Both the position numbers and the translations under genes were made by a program. From positions 62,001 through 126,000 of the forward strand of contig NZ_LT797709.1 of NCBI RefSeq assembly GCF_900009135.1: DNA of 64,000 nucleotides, read 5' to 3'. Numbering within the stretch: position 1 is the stretch's first letter; every line of letters begins with the position of its first letter. Of this stretch, positions 52,560-62,370 are shown piece by piece. The stretch is from Planktothrix sp. PCC 11201. GTDB lineage: Bacteria > Cyanobacteriota > Cyanobacteriia > Cyanobacteriales > Microcoleaceae. The notes under the pieces were generated by a model. That model was given only the letters and a program-made list of their open reading frames with translations, did not search any database and was not told where the DNA came from.

Positions 52560-53123
52560 TTACTCCACAGAACCCCAAAACCAGTTGCCTACAGCACCGG
52601 GTTCCTTTTCAGTTAGAAATTCTTTCTTAGCAGAAACAAACTCTTTTTTAGAGAGAATGCCGTCCTGGTCGATATCAAGTTTTGAGAAGACAAAGGCTGA
52701 TTTTTCAGCATCTAGGTCAAACACACTGAAAAAAAGACGATGCTCTTGTTGTGAGATGTGACCATCACCGTCTAAGTCAATAATATCAAACAAAGTCTCT
52801 ATTAAAGGGTCGTTGTAATCTGGATTTGAAACCGCTTTTTCTATGCTTTGACAAAATTCTTCAGGACTAACCTTACCATCTTCATCCAAATCCGCTTTAG
52901 ACCAAAAATTCTCCCAAACATTAAGCCACTTAAACAACAAATCTTTGTGAATTTCTGAACCTAAATCCGCGCTACGGAGCTTGGCAAATCTCTCGGCAAA
53001 GATCTTAGCATCTTCTTTGCCAATGAAGCCCGAATTATCTGCATCCAGACAGTGAAAGTGATACAGTAACTTTTTTCTATGATATTCGCTTAACAATGCT
53101 TTTTCCTTTTGCTTAATTAACAT
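52560..53123 (-). CDS. Four-EF-hand calcium-binding protein
   Basis: A 187-aa protein with four canonical EF-hand loops: DADNSGFIGKED (27-38), DLDEDGKVSPEE (78-89), DLDGDGHISQQE (116-127) and DIDQDGILSKKE (150-161). The layout resembles calerythrin and sarcoplasmic calcium-binding proteins, a rare type in bacteria. I chose the ATG at 53123; the extension to 53165 gives an unlikely hydrophobic start. It has no signal or membrane segment. It is likely a cytoplasmic calcium buffer or sensor. Confidence 0.9.
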   Translation of the reverse strand: MLIKQKEKALLSEYHRKKLLYHFHCLDADNSGFIGKEDAKIFAERFAKLRSADLGSEIHKDLLFKWLNVWENFWSKADLDEDGKVSPEEFCQSIEKAVSNPDYNDPLIETLFDIIDLDGDGHISQQEHRLFFSVFDLDAEKSAFVFSKLDIDQDGILSKKEFVSAKKEFLTEKEPGAVGNWFWGSVE

Positions 53124-53206
53124 ACCTAGATTACCATAGAGGAGACAATTAGAGTACAATAGCATCTGTCAAAAAGTAAATTCTCGAAAAATCCGAGAGG
53201 TAATTT

Positions 53207-53506
53207 ATGATTAAAAAAACAGGTTCGGGTTGTCTTTTATTGATATCTCTGTCATTTTTTAGCTTGATTTTGGGGATAGACAGTGTTCGAGCCGATGACG
53301 ATCGAGACGCAACCCCAGAGGAAATTACTAGAATTAAACAGGTTTTGGCAGGTCAGGGGTGTTCATTTGATGATGATAATGATGTAGATTTTGAATTAAA
53401 TCGCAATCGTTATGAAGTTGATGACGTGATTTGCTCCGATGGAAAGAGTTATGAGATTTACCTTGATCAAAACTTTAATATCATTTCCAAGCGTCAAGAT
53501 GATTGA
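53207..53506 (+). CDS. Small secreted acidic hypothetical protein
   Basis: A 99-aa protein with a signal peptide (about 1-29). The acidic mature part contains RADDDRDATPEEI, GQGCSFDDDNDVDF and VICSDGKSYEIYLDQNFNII, with two Cys that may be bridged. The final EIYLDQNFNIISKR resembles PepSY-like small proteins. No family is certain. It is preceded on the other strand by the EF-hand gene. Confidence 0.7.
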   Translation: MIKKTGSGCLLLISLSFFSLILGIDSVRADDDRDATPEEITRIKQVLAGQGCSFDDDNDVDFELNRNRYEVDDVICSDGKSYEIYLDQNFNIISKRQDD

Positions 53507-53521
53507 GTGTCAAAACATTAA

Positions 53522-53647
53522 TATAGCAATCCTATTTGAGTTGTGATAAAAATCTGTAGGGGTTGGGTCTTCCAACCCTCTTGGTGCTTGGGTTAAGTCT
53601 CCCAACCCCTAGGATAAAATATTACAAACCCTACACGGATTGCTATA
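53522..53647. mobile_element. MITE-like element (family B), complete, with 11-bp inverted ends
   Basis: The ends TATAGCAATCC (53522-53532) and GGATTGCTATA (53637-53647) are perfect inverted repeats. The inside contains GTAGGGGTTGGG and CCCAACCCCTA arms. No coding capacity. It is the clearest complete member among the TATAGCAA-type elements. Confidence 0.7.
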
Positions 53648-53666
53648 AGTACCTAAACAAAATTAA

Positions 53667-53777
53667 TTACACATCCTCATACAGAGCATGACTCCCTTTT
53701 TGACGGTCAAAATAAAAACCTAAATTTTCGATAACTTTGATAAAGTCTTTAGCTTTGACACTGGGAAAATTACTCAT
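53667..53777 (-). pseudogene. hicA: HicA toxin, truncated to 36 residues
   Basis: The frame starts at the ATG at 53777 (overlapping hicB's stop) and reads MSNFPSVKAKDFIKVIENLG followed by FYFDRQKGSHALYEDV and a stop. It matches the first half of HicA (VSGKELIKILEKxGF...RGSHHxY). Normal HicA has about 60-80 residues, so the C-terminal part, including the last beta strands, is missing. The catalytic-type His in GSHALY is present. Activity is doubtful. Confidence 0.65.
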
Positions 53778-54013
53778 GCTAAGATCCTTAATGGCTTAAC
53801 AATTAAATCTTCTCTAGGAATTGACTGATGATCAGCCCTTAAACTTTCAATATATAATTCAATCGCTTCTGTAATATTATCGATCGCTTCTTCAAAAGAA
53901 TCTCCTTGAGAATGACAACCTTTTAGAATAGGGCAAAAAGCATGATAACCTCCATCGGGTTCTTTTTCCAGAATCACTGTATAATTGTAAACTTGTTTAT
54001 TATTGTTATCCAT
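53774..54013 (-). CDS. hicB: HicB-family antitoxin
   Basis: A 79-aa HicB antitoxin with the partial RNase H-like fold: YNYTVILEKEPDGGYHAFCP, then LKGCHSQGDSFEEAIDNITE and AIELYIESL. It neutralises HicA and commonly binds DNA. The downstream hicA overlaps by four bases. The toxin is truncated, so this antitoxin may be without a functional partner. Confidence 0.88.
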   Translation of the reverse strand: MDNNNKQVYNYTVILEKEPDGGYHAFCPILKGCHSQGDSFEEAIDNITEAIELYIESLRADHQSIPREDLIVKPLRILA

Positions 54014-54090
54014 AAGTTTTTAACTTGTTAGTAATCTACCGACTTTTATCGGAGTATTATTCTATAACAATTCTAAATAGATTGTAAAAT

Positions 54091-54239
54091 TATAGCAAGT
54101 CTAAATCAGTTGTACAAATAGCTGAAAATCCGAATCATCGTAGGGGGACGGCGGGCCCCGACCCTACACACCGAATTTGTGTCCATTTTTTAGGGTTAAT
54201 AATCTTGATCATTCAGTCCCAACTTAGTCTAAATGTATA
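54091..54239. mobile_element. MITE-like element (family B), copy upstream of glutamate synthase
   Basis: The left end is TATAGCAAGTCTAAAT and TTGTACAAA follows. The core palindrome at 54140-54167 (GTAGGGGGACGG...) is imperfect. To the right TTTTTTAGGGTTAATAATCT matches the copy at 46979-47079. The element lies 170-320 bases before the glutamate synthase gene. The remainder of the 400-base interval shows no recognisable riboswitch. Confidence 0.6.
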
Positions 54240-54410
54240 CCAACAAACAGAACAATTTTTTGTTTTCCCCAACTCCCCTAACTCCCCCACAACTCCCCTG
54301 AACCAAGGTAAGCTGACATAATAGGTTTTTCCCTCCCTTAATGGGCCTTCGTTGCCCTCGGAGACTGTAAAGCTCTAGGTATCTACATTCATAACCTTAA
54401 ATTGACTGTC

Positions 54411-57400
54411 ATGAATACTCACAAATTCCCCGAAAAACAGGGTTTATACGATCCACAATTTGAACACGACGCCTGCGGGGTCGGGTTTATTGTGCAGATG
54501 AAAGGCAAACAGTCCCACGATATTGTCGAACAGGGGTTAACCATCCTCCTCAACCTCGACCATCGCGGCGCCTGTGGTGCGGAAACCAATACGGGTGACG
54601 GGGCGGGAATTTTAATGCAACTCCCCCACAAGTTCCTGAAAAAAGTGGCGGCGGCGCAGAATATTACCCTACCCGCACCCGGTCAATATGGCGTGGGGAT
54701 GATGTACGCCTCCCCCGATACCAACGCCAGGGAAAGCGGTCGCCGAATTTTTGAGAAAATTGTGGCCGATGAAGGTCAACAGGTCTTAGGGTGGCGAGAT
54801 GTTCCCACAGATCATTCTTCCCTGGGAAATACCGCTAAAATGAGTGAACCCTTCATGCAGCAGGTGTTTATTCAACGGGGTTCGGGTTTAATAGATGATT
54901 TGGCCTTTGAACGGAAACTGTATGTGATCCGTAAACGCGCCCATAGCGAGATCCGGGTGACTCAGGTGGACACCTATTTGTATTTGTCGAGTCTCTCCTG
55001 TCGCACAATGGTCTATAAAGGGATGCTGATGCCTGTACAGGTGGGTGATTATTACCCCGAACTCCATGATCCTGATATGGAAAGTGCCTTAGCGTTGGTT
55101 CACTCCCGCTTCAGTACCAATACTTTCCCCAGTTGGGAACGTTCCCACCCCTATCGTTATATTGCCCATAACGGCGAAATTAATACCCTGCGGGGCAATA
55201 TTAACTGGATGACCGCCCGCCAGTCGATGTTGGAGTCGGAACTATTTGGGGAGGATCTGAAAAAAATTCAACCGGTGATCAATATTAATGGTAGCGACTC
55301 GACCATTTTTGATAATGCCCTAGAATTGTTAGTCTTGGCTGGGCGATCGCTTCCCCATGCGGTGATGATGATGATCCCGGAACCTTGGACGGCCCACGAG
55401 TCCATGAGTGATGAGAAAAAAGCCTTTTATGAGTACCATTCCTGCTTAATGGAACCCTGGGATGGCCCGGCTTCCATTGCCTTTACCGATGGGACGATGA
55501 TGGGGGCTGTCCTCGATCGCAACGGTTTACGACCTTCCCGCTATTATGTCACTAAGGATGATCTCGTAATTATGGCGTCGGAGGCCGGAGTTCTCCCCAT
55601 CGAACCGGAACGGGTGGCCCATAAAGGTCGGTTACAACCCGGGCGGATGTTCCTGGTGGATATGGAACAGGGGCGGATCATTACCGATGAGGAAATTAAA
55701 ACCAAAATCGCCACGGAACAACCCTATCGGGACTGGATCAACCAGAATATGGTGGAATTGGCGAACCTCCCAGACCCCGATGTAGAGACGAGCCATGGCG
55801 CGTCTACAGAGGGCTTAGTCCAACTACAAACAGCCTTTGGTTATACCTTCGAGGATCTGCGCCTGTTATTAACCCCCATGGCCCGGGATGGGGTGGAAGC
55901 GGTGGGTTCCATGGGAACTGATACGCCCTTGGCGGTGTTATCCGATCGCCCGAAACTGCTTTATGATTATTTTCAACAACTGTTTGCCCAGGTCACCAAC
56001 CCCCCCATCGACTCCATTCGGGAGGAGATTATCACCTCGGCGGAAACGACTATCGGGGCGGAACGCAACCTCTTAAAACCCGAACCGGAAAGTTGCCACC
56101 TGATCGAACTGAAAAGCCCAATTCTGAGTAACGAAGAATTAGCTAAACTTAAATTTGTGAATGGGGGCGGTTTTCAAGCCGTTACCCTGCCGATTCTGTT
56201 TAACCCCAAAGATGGGGTAAAAGGTCTTGAAGCGGTAATGGAGGGGATTTTTGCCCAGGCTGACAAGGCGATTGCAGGTGGGGTGAACCTGTTAGTTTTG
56301 AGCGATCGCGGAGTCAACCCGGAAAACGCCCCCATCCCGGCCCTGTTAGCGGTATCCGGTTTACATCACCATCTAATTCGTCAAGGGACTCGGACACGGG
56401 TAGGGATTATTTTAGAATCCGGTGAACCCCGAGAAGTCCATCATTACGCCCTGTTAATCGGTTATGGTTGCGGGGCAATTAACCCCTATATGGCGTTTGA
56501 AAGTATCCACGATATGATCGAGCAGGGATTATTAGTCGGTGTGGACTATAAAACCGCTTGCAAAAATTACATTAAAGCCGCCACAAAAGGGGTCGTTAAA
56601 GTGGCTTCAAAAATCGGGATTTCCACTTTACAAAGTTATCGTGGTGCCCAAATTTTTGAGGCTATTGGGTTAAATCAATCGGTGATTGATCGATACTTTA
56701 GTTGGACGGCTACTCGGATTGAAGGGGCTGATTTAGATGTTATTACTCAAGAAGCAATCTTACGTCATACCCACGCTTTCCCCAACCAACCCGGGGAGAA
56801 AACCCATACCCTAGATGTGGGGGGTGAATATCAATGGCGTAAGGAAGGAGAAGCCCATTTATTAAGCCCGGAAGCGATTCATTCCCTCCAGAAAGCGGTG
56901 CGTTTGGGAGATTATGAATTGTTCAAAAAATACGCCCAATTGGTGAATGAACAAAACCAGAAATATTTCACCCTGCGCGGGTTATTGCAATTTAAAGATC
57001 GTCAACCGATTCCTTTAGAAGAAGTCGAACCCATTGAAGCGATTATGAAACGCTTTAAAACCGGGGCGATGAGTTATGGATCGATTTCTAAGGAAGCCCA
57101 TGAAACCTTAGCGATCGCCATGAATCGGATTGGGGGTAAGTCTAACACCGGAGAAGGTGGCGAAGACCCAGACCGTTACACCTGGACAAACGAACAGGGG
57201 GACTCGAAAAATAGCGCTATTAAGCAAGTCGCTTCCGGTCGGTTTGGGGTCACGAGTTTGTACCTTTCCCAAGCGAAGGAAATTCAAATCAAAATGGCTC
57301 AGGGGGCTAAACCCGGAGAGGGAGGACAACTGCCCGGACGTAAGGTTTATCCGCCCATTGCCAAAGTTCGCCATTCTACCCCCGGCGTGGGTTTGATTTC

Positions 57401-59009
57401 TCCTCCTCCTCACCACGATATTTATTCGATTGAGGACTTGGCCGAATTAATTCATGATCTGAAAAATGCTAATCGCCAGGCTCGGATCAGTGTGAAGTTA
57501 GTCTCGGAAGTCGGAGTCGGAACCATTGCCGCCGGGGTAGCTAAAGCCCATGCCGATGTGGTCTTAATCTCCGGTTTTGATGGGGGCACGGGTGCGTCTC
57601 CCCAAACTTCGATTAAACACGCCGGACTGCCTTGGGAGTTGGGGTTAGCAGAAACCCATCAAACCCTGGTGTTGAATAATTTGCGATCGCGCATTGCCGT
57701 GGAAACCGATGGTCAGATGAAAACTGGCCGGGATGTGGTGGTGGCGGCGTTGTTAGGAGCCGAGGAATTCGGCTTTTCAACCGCCCCGTTAGTCACCCTG
57801 GGTTGTATTATGATGCGGGTGTGCCACCTAAATACCTGCCCGGTGGGTATTGCTACCCAAAACCCCCAACTGCGGGAGAGTTTTTCCGGTGATCCTGAGT
57901 ATACCGTTAATTTCATGAAGTTCATCGCCCAGGAAGTCCGAGAAATCATGGCTGAGTTGGGTTTCCGTAGCTTAACGGAAATGGTGGGACGCACGGATGT
58001 ATTGGAAGGCAAGAAAGCCGTTGACCATTGGAAAGCCAAGGGAATTGACCTCTCTAAAATCCTTTATCAACCGCAAGTTGGGGACGATATCGGCCGTTAT
58101 TGTCAAATTCCCCAGGATCACGGGTTAGATAAATCTATGGATATCACCGTGTTACTGGATTTGTGTAAACCTGCTATTGAGAAAGGTGAGAAGGTTGAAG
58201 CGACCCTACCGATTAAAAATATTAACCGGGCGGTGGGAACGATTTTAGGCAATGAAATCACCAAAAACCATTGGCACGGTTTACCGGAAGATACGGTGCA
58301 TCTGCATTTCCAAGGCAGTGCGGGTCAAAGTTTTGGGGCTTTTGTTCCCAAGGGTGTGACGCTAGAATTGGAAGGGGATGCGAACGATTATGTGGGTAAG
58401 GGATTAAGCGGAGGTAAAATTATTATTTATCCTCCGGCAGTTTCCACTTTTATCCCTGAAGATAACATCATTATCGGTAACGTTGCCCTCTATGGCGCAA
58501 CTCTGGGGGAAGTCTATATCCGAGGGTTAGCGGGGGAACGTTTTGGGGTGCGTAACTCCGGCGTGAATGCTGTTGTGGAAGGTGTGGGAGATCATGGTTG
58601 TGAATATATGACCGGAGGTAAGGTCGTTGTCCTGGGTGCGACCGGACGGAACTTTGCGGCGGGGATGAGTGGCGGGATTGCCTATATCTTCGATGAAAGC
58701 GGAGATTTTGCTACCCGTTGTAATCCGTCCATGGCGGATTTAGAAAAGTTGGAAGACCCGGAAGAAATTAATCAGGTTTACCAATTAATTGCTAAACACG
58801 CGGAGTATACCAAGAGTCAGAAAGCGCTGAAAATTTTGGCAAATTGGACGGAAATGATTCCGACATTTGTTAAGGTGATTCCCCGGGATTATAAGCGGGT
58901 TTTGGAAGCATTAAAAGAAGCGGAAAAATCCGGTTTAACGGGGGATGATGCGTTAACGGCGGCGTTTGAAGCCAATTCCCGTGATGTGGCGCGGGTTGGC
59001 GGAAGTTAA
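54411..59009 (+). CDS. glsF: Ferredoxin-dependent glutamate synthase
   Basis: A protein of about 1,532 aa that makes two glutamates from glutamine and 2-oxoglutarate using ferredoxin. Residues 1-21 form a propeptide; Cys22 in [11 protein letters not shown] is the glutaminase nucleophile. The amidotransferase half shows [20 protein letters not shown] and [13 protein letters not shown]. The FMN domain follows with [13 protein letters not shown]. The 3Fe-4S cluster cysteines are in [15 protein letters not shown]. The C-terminal beta-helix has GGxGxGL-type repeats. I chose the ATG at 54411; a TTG at 54402 is in frame. It is a single long gene of normal length, central in ammonium assimilation. 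Confidence 0.97.
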   Translation: MNTHKFPEKQGLYDPQFEHDACGVGFIVQMKGKQSHDIVEQGLTILLNLDHRGACGAETNTGDGAGILMQLPHKFLKKVAAAQNITLPAPGQYGVGMMYASPDTNARESGRRIFEKIVADEGQQVLGWRDVPTDHSSLGNTAKMSEPFMQQVFIQRGSGLIDDLAFERKLYVIRKRAHSEIRVTQVDTYLYLSSLSCRTMVYKGMLMPVQVGDYYPELHDPDMESALALVHSRFSTNTFPSWERSHPYRYIAHNGEINTLRGNINWMTARQSMLESELFGEDLKKIQPVININGSDSTIFDNALELLVLAGRSLPHAVMMMIPEPWTAHESMSDEKKAFYEYHSCLMEPWDGPASIAFTDGTMMGAVLDRNGLRPSRYYVTKDDLVIMASEAGVLPIEPERVAHKGRLQPGRMFLVDMEQGRIITDEEIKTKIATEQPYRDWINQNMVELANLPDPDVETSHGASTEGLVQLQTAFGYTFEDLRLLLTPMARDGVEAVGSMGTDTPLAVLSDRPKLLYDYFQQLFAQVTNPPIDSIREEIITSAETTIGAERNLLKPEPESCHLIELKSPILSNEELAKLKFVNGGGFQAVTLPILFNPKDGVKGLEAVMEGIFAQADKAIAGGVNLLVLSDRGVNPENAPIPALLAVSGLHHHLIRQGTRTRVGIILESGEPREVHHYALLIGYGCGAINPYMAFESIHDMIEQGLLVGVDYKTACKNYIKAATKGVVKVASKIGISTLQSYRGAQIFEAIGLNQSVIDRYFSWTATRIEGADLDVITQEAILRHTHAFPNQPGEKTHTLDVGGEYQWRKEGEAHLLSPEAIHSLQKAVRLGDYELFKKYAQLVNEQNQKYFTLRGLLQFKDRQPIPLEEVEPIEAIMKRFKTGAMSYGSISKEAHETLAIAMNRIGGKSNTGEGGEDPDRYTWTNEQGDSKNSAIKQVASGRFGVTSLYLSQAKEIQIKMAQGAKPGEGGQLPGRKVYPPIAKVRHSTPGVGLISPPPHHDIYSIEDLAELIHDLKNANRQARISVKLVSEVGVGTIAAGVAKAHADVVLISGFDGGTGASPQTSIKHAGLPWELGLAETHQTLVLNNLRSRIAVETDGQMKTGRDVVVAALLGAEEFGFSTAPLVTLGCIMMRVCHLNTCPVGIATQNPQLRESFSGDPEYTVNFMKFIAQEVREIMAELGFRSLTEMVGRTDVLEGKKAVDHWKAKGIDLSKILYQPQVGDDIGRYCQIPQDHGLDKSMDITVLLDLCKPAIEKGEKVEATLPIKNINRAVGTILGNEITKNHWHGLPEDTVHLHFQGSAGQSFGAFVPKGVTLELEGDANDYVGKGLSGGKIIIYPPAVSTFIPEDNIIIGNVALYGATLGEVYIRGLAGERFGVRNSGVNAVVEGVGDHGCEYMTGGKVVVLGATGRNFAAGMSGGIAYIFDESGDFATRCNPSMADLEKLEDPEEINQVYQLIAKHAEYTKSQKALKILANWTEMIPTFVKVIPRDYKRVLEALKEAEKSGLTGDDALTAAFEANSRDVARVGGS

Positions 59010-59059
59010 GTGTTAGAAACCAGGTTTCTCAGAGAAACTCGGTTTCTATTGGGTATGAG

Positions 59060-59200
59060 GTAGGGGTGGGTTCTCTCAGATTTAGAAAACCCCACCCTAA
59101 TCTTAATAAACCTGCCCCCCTTAGTTGAATAAATATCAGGAAGGGCGGGTTTATTAAAATTTATGTGAATTAACAAAGATTGTCTCGAACCCGCCCCTAC
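59060..59200. repeat. Two palindromic repeats of family A in tandem, plus AGAAACC palindrome nearby
   Basis: GTAGGGGTGGGTTC pairs with CCCCACCC (59060-59098), and AGGGCGGGTTT pairs with AACCCGCCCCTAC (59140-59200). Just before, at 59017-59049, AGAAACCAGGTTTCT and AGAAACTCGGTTTCT are imperfect palindromes of a shorter type. The interval contains no gene. Confidence 0.7.
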
Positions 59201-59256
59201 AAAGTGCTAAAATTTGGTTAAGTTAATTAGGAATTTTTAATATTGATGGATTTAAG

Positions 59257-59415
59257 CTAAGATAAATTTAATATTTGCTTAACTTCATCTAAATAAAAAG
59301 TAGGACTTTCTTGTTCTTTTTGTTGTGCTGTTCTTAAATCTCGTAAATCTTGTAAATCTTCTAACAGGTTTTGAATTTTAAGCAATTTTTCACTCAATTT
59401 AATCTCAAAAGACAT
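59257..59415 (-). CDS. Small helical protein, unknown
   Basis: A 52-aa protein starting MSFEIKLSEKLLKIQNLLED and continuing LQDLRDLRTAQQKEQE to QILNLS. It is strongly helical and charged, like some small coiled-coil or antitoxin peptides. There is no overlapping partner and no clear family. The ATG is at 59415 and the frame is uninterrupted. Confidence 0.45.
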   Translation of the reverse strand: MSFEIKLSEKLLKIQNLLEDLQDLRDLRTAQQKEQESPTFYLDEVKQILNLS

Positions 59416-59615
59416 GGGCTATATTTCCTTAGTCGTTCTTAATCTAGTATAGCGCGATGGGTTCCGCCCAGCAAAAGGCGATCGCATAGCTACCAACCCA
59501 AACATCATACTTTTTTAAAAATAGCGATCGCTCTCTATCTAACTCAAAACGGGATAAGTTATACTGAGACTATGTTTTAATTTGTACCCTAAGATCAATA
59601 TAAAATAGGCTAAAT

Positions 59616-59840
59616 ATGAGCAATACCTATACCGCAATTATTAAACAAGATGGGAATTGGTGAATTGGCTGGATTGAAGAAATTCCAGGAGTGAATTGTC
59701 AAGAATCTTCCCGTGATCAATTATTGGCAAGTCTTAAAACTACGTTGGAAGAGGCATTAGAATTTAATCGCCAAGATGCTATTAATGCTGCCAATGGTAA
59801 TTACCAAGAAGAAAAAATAGCGGATTGCAACTCAGCCTGA
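59616..59840 (+). pseudogene. HicB-family antitoxin gene with an in-frame TGA
   Basis: The frame reads MSNTYTAIIKQDGNW, then TGA at 59661-59663, then IGWIEEIPGVNCQESSRDQL and an EEALEFNRQDAINAANGNYQ end. The pattern matches the HicB-like family in which a second Trp is expected at the stop position, so TGG to TGA is the likely change. Nothing else is broken. No hicA is adjacent. The last residues EEKIADCNSA run into a family A repeat. Confidence 0.72.
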
Positions 59841-59857
59841 AAAAACAACATAAACCT

Positions 59858-59915
59858 GTAGGGGCGGGTTCTCCCAAATCTAGTAAACTTTACTCAGATA
59901 TTAATAAACCCGCCC
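59858..59915. repeat. Palindromic repeat family A, copy 8
   Basis: GTAGGGGCGGGTTCTCC at the left and ATAAACCCGCCCG at the right. It follows the HicB pseudogene and precedes the 3' end of argB. Confidence 0.8.
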
Positions 59916-59950
59916 GACCCAACTGTTGTTATCTCTCTATCGGTGAATCT

Positions 59951-60844
59951 TTAACGCATAAATTCAGAAGCGACAATCATCGTCCCTATCCCCGAATCAG
60001 TGAAGACTTCTTGCAATAAAGCATGGGGAACACGACCATCTAAAATATGAGCCGCCCGCACACCTTGGGCTAAACTTCTGACACAACAATTGACTTTAGG
60101 AATCATCCCCCCGGAAACAATTCCTTGTTCAATTAATTGTCGGGCTTCCTGAATATTAACTTGGGCAATTAAGGTATCGGGATTATGATAATCCTCCAAA
60201 ATTCCGGCTGTATCGGTTAACAGAATTAACTTTTCAGCACCCAAGGCCGCCGCAATTTCCCCGGCAACCGTATCGGCATTCATGTTATAAGCCTGTCCAT
60301 CTTCATCCGTTGCCACACTAGAAACCACGGGAATATAACCACTACTCACCAAAGACTCTAAAAGTTTAGTATTCACACTACTGACTTCTCCTACAAAACC
60401 AATATCCGCTTGACCTTCGGGACGAGCTTTAATTAAGTTGGCATCCTTGCCACATAGGCCAACAGCTTCCCCTCCAGCCTGGTTAATCAAAGAGACAATT
60501 TCCTTATTCACCCGACCCACTAACACCATTTCCACTACATCCATGGTTGCGGCATCAGTGACTCGCAACCCATTTTTAAATTGAGGTTCAATTCCCAATT
60601 TAATTAACCAACTATTAATTTCTGGGCCACCGCCATGGACAACCACCACCCGAATTCCGACAAAAGATAGTAACACAATATCCTGCATCACCTTATCTTT
60701 CAGGCTGCTATCCTTCATCGCAGCCCCCCCATATTTCACCACAATTGTACGATTAGAAAACTTTTGAATATAGGGGAGAGCTTCACTGAGAATTTTAGCG
60801 CGAACTGCTGTATCTGTTTGGTCAAAATCGCTATGTTTAAGCAT
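59951..60844 (-). CDS. argB: Acetylglutamate kinase
   Basis: A 297-aa enzyme that phosphorylates N-acetylglutamate in arginine synthesis. It shows [20 protein letters not shown] (about 34-53), [20 protein letters not shown] (about 68-87), [40 protein letters not shown] and [19 protein letters not shown]. Length and order are typical of the PII-regulated cyanobacterial enzyme. Feedback regulation by arginine and PII is known for this type but not visible here. It follows mreBCD on the same strand after 79 bases. Confidence 0.96.
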   Translation of the reverse strand: MLKHSDFDQTDTAVRAKILSEALPYIQKFSNRTIVVKYGGAAMKDSSLKDKVMQDIVLLSFVGIRVVVVHGGGPEINSWLIKLGIEPQFKNGLRVTDAATMDVVEMVLVGRVNKEIVSLINQAGGEAVGLCGKDANLIKARPEGQADIGFVGEVSSVNTKLLESLVSSGYIPVVSSVATDEDGQAYNMNADTVAGEIAAALGAEKLILLTDTAGILEDYHNPDTLIAQVNIQEARQLIEQGIVSGGMIPKVNCCVRSLAQGVRAAHILDGRVPHALLQEVFTDSGIGTMIVASEFMR

Positions 60845-60863
60845 ATAAGTTTCGGTGAGAGCG

Positions 60864-60926
60864 TGTAGAAGCGAGTTCCGTGAGAACTTTGTGAATTAAC
60901 CCAACTCTCCACCAAACCCGCCCCTA
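60864..60926. repeat. Palindromic repeat family A, copy 9 (diverged left arm)
   Basis: GTAGAAGCGAGTTCCG at the left, AAACCCGCCCCTAA at the right. It fills the gap between mreD and argB and slightly overlaps the mreD 3' end. Confidence 0.7.
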
Positions 60927-61463
60927 AGATTTTAGTTGATTTGAGGTTTCCAGAAATGCCCACCAGCGATTAAGCGGCAGATAGATGACAGGAGTCCACA
61001 AACTACTCAAAATTGCTGTGGACAGTGCTACCCGTTGTTGGTATCGGAATAATTCATCTAAAGCCAAATATCCAAAACTGTTCAATTGAAAACCTCGGAT
61101 AGCTTCCACTAAAATCGCCATCCCAAAAACCATCACAGCAACAGAAATAAAATCCTCTTGAATTTTTTTGATAATTCGTTTATAAATCACTACGGTTAAA
61201 AGACTAACAATCACCAAGGGAATAATATGGGAAGGAAAAGAAACTGTTAATCCATCTAAAATCAACCCACAGCATAAACCCCCAACCATAGCCTGTAAAA
61301 AAGAGCGTTTAATGCTCCAAGTCACCAGCCAAATTAACACCCAATTCGGGGTAATTCCAAAGAGTTCTAACCCAGGAATCCGAACCAAAGATAACCAAAT
61401 ACAAACCATTAAAGAAATAATGGTAATCATCAAATTTAAAACTTGATAAGGCTTAAAAAACAT
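60924..61463 (-). CDS. mreD: Rod shape-determining protein MreD
   Basis: A 179-aa integral membrane protein with about five transmembrane segments. It includes the typical TPNWVLIWLVTWSIKRS early part and GLILDGLTVSFPSHIIPL. MreD joins MreB and MreC in the elongasome that guides cell-wall synthesis. It is third in the mreBCD operon; 49 bases separate it from mreC and hold ATCAATT-type short repeats. Length is normal. Confidence 0.9.
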   Translation of the reverse strand: MFFKPYQVLNLMITIISLMVCIWLSLVRIPGLELFGITPNWVLIWLVTWSIKRSFLQAMVGGLCCGLILDGLTVSFPSHIIPLVIVSLLTVVIYKRIIKKIQEDFISVAVMVFGMAILVEAIRGFQLNSFGYLALDELFRYQQRVALSTAILSSLWTPVIYLPLNRWWAFLETSNQLKS

Positions 61464-61512
61464 ATTTAATCAGTTATCAATTATCGTTTATCAGTAATCA
61501 GTGTAAGAGCAA

Positions 61513-62286
61513 TTAATTATCAATTACTGATTTTTGATTCGGATAAATAATCACCCATTCCACAGAAGGAATAGAGGCAAAAAACTCAACAATTGCTTCG
61601 GGGGATGGGGCTTTATTCATATCTACAGAAACGACTTTACCAATGGGCAAACCTTCAGGGACAAGCTGGCTATAACTAGAAGTAACAACCACATCTCCCA
61701 CCTTAACTTTAGGATCACTTTCAAAAAATTCCATGATTCCTTGTTCGGTCGAATTTCCCTTGAGAAATCCCATATTGCGACTGCGACTAATCGTCACCCC
61801 AATGCGACTCATCGGATCACTCAAAAGCATCACTTTACTGGTACTAGGTGTCATACTAATCACCCGTCCAATTAATCCACCGGGAGCCACCACTAAATCC
61901 TGATTCCGAACCCCCTGCTGACTCCCACGACCAATAATAATTTGTTTCCACCAAGAATCGGCACTGCGACCAATCACAGGAGCCACAATTCCCTTACCCT
62001 GTTTTTTAGCAGCGACATAATTTAAAAGATCCTGAAGCTTTTGATTTTGGTTTTTCAGTTCTTGAATTTGAGCTTCCAACTGATTAATTCGAGGATCAAT
62101 TTGTCGAACAATTCTTTCCTGTTCCGTTACGGTTGATGCCGATAAATGAAACGGACGAGTCACCCAATAGTACATTTCATATAAAGCAGCCCCTTGAGTT
62201 TGTCGCACTAACCAAGCGGCTAAAATTGCCAAACCCAGTAAAAAAAATTGATTCCGACTGCGACTCCACCAACTGCGTGTTTGCAT
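61513..62286 (-). CDS. mreC: Rod shape-determining protein MreC
   Basis: About 257 aa, a bitopic membrane protein. The single TM helix (about 12-32) follows MQTRSWWSRSRNQ. A coiled-coil (about 55-90, QIDPRINQLEAQIQELKNQ) and then a periplasmic beta-rich domain with APVIGRSADSWWKQIIIGRG and LSDPMSRIGV follow. The ATG at 62286 is preferred to 62346, because MreC usually starts near the membrane segment. It links MreB inside to synthases outside. It sits 84 bases after mreB. Confidence 0.92.
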   Translation of the reverse strand: MQTRSWWSRSRNQFFLLGLAILAAWLVRQTQGAALYEMYYWVTRPFHLSASTVTEQERIVRQIDPRINQLEAQIQELKNQNQKLQDLLNYVAAKKQGKGIVAPVIGRSADSWWKQIIIGRGSQQGVRNQDLVVAPGGLIGRVISMTPSTSKVMLLSDPMSRIGVTISRSRNMGFLKGNSTEQGIMEFFESDPKVKVGDVVVTSSYSQLVPEGLPIGKVVSVDMNKAPSPEAIVEFFASIPSVEWVIIYPNQKSVIDN

Positions 62287-62370
62287 ACCAATTAAAATTA
62301 ACTGTGAAGATAATTGATAATTGATAATTACTTTTTTCAGGGTCAATTATCAATTATCGATTATCAATTG

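Noticed and set aside
54240-54410. Glutamine riboswitch upstream of glutamate synthase
   Set aside because: I looked for the glnA-type conserved bases and did not find them; only a MITE-like element and a plain leader are visible.
57108-58039. Opposite-strand ORFs inside the glutamate synthase gene
   Set aside because: They are shadows of a highly conserved gene and have no recognisable motif.
59825-60019. Plus-strand 64-aa ORF overlapping the argB end
   Set aside because: It is made largely of the family A repeat and the complement of argB, with no start context.
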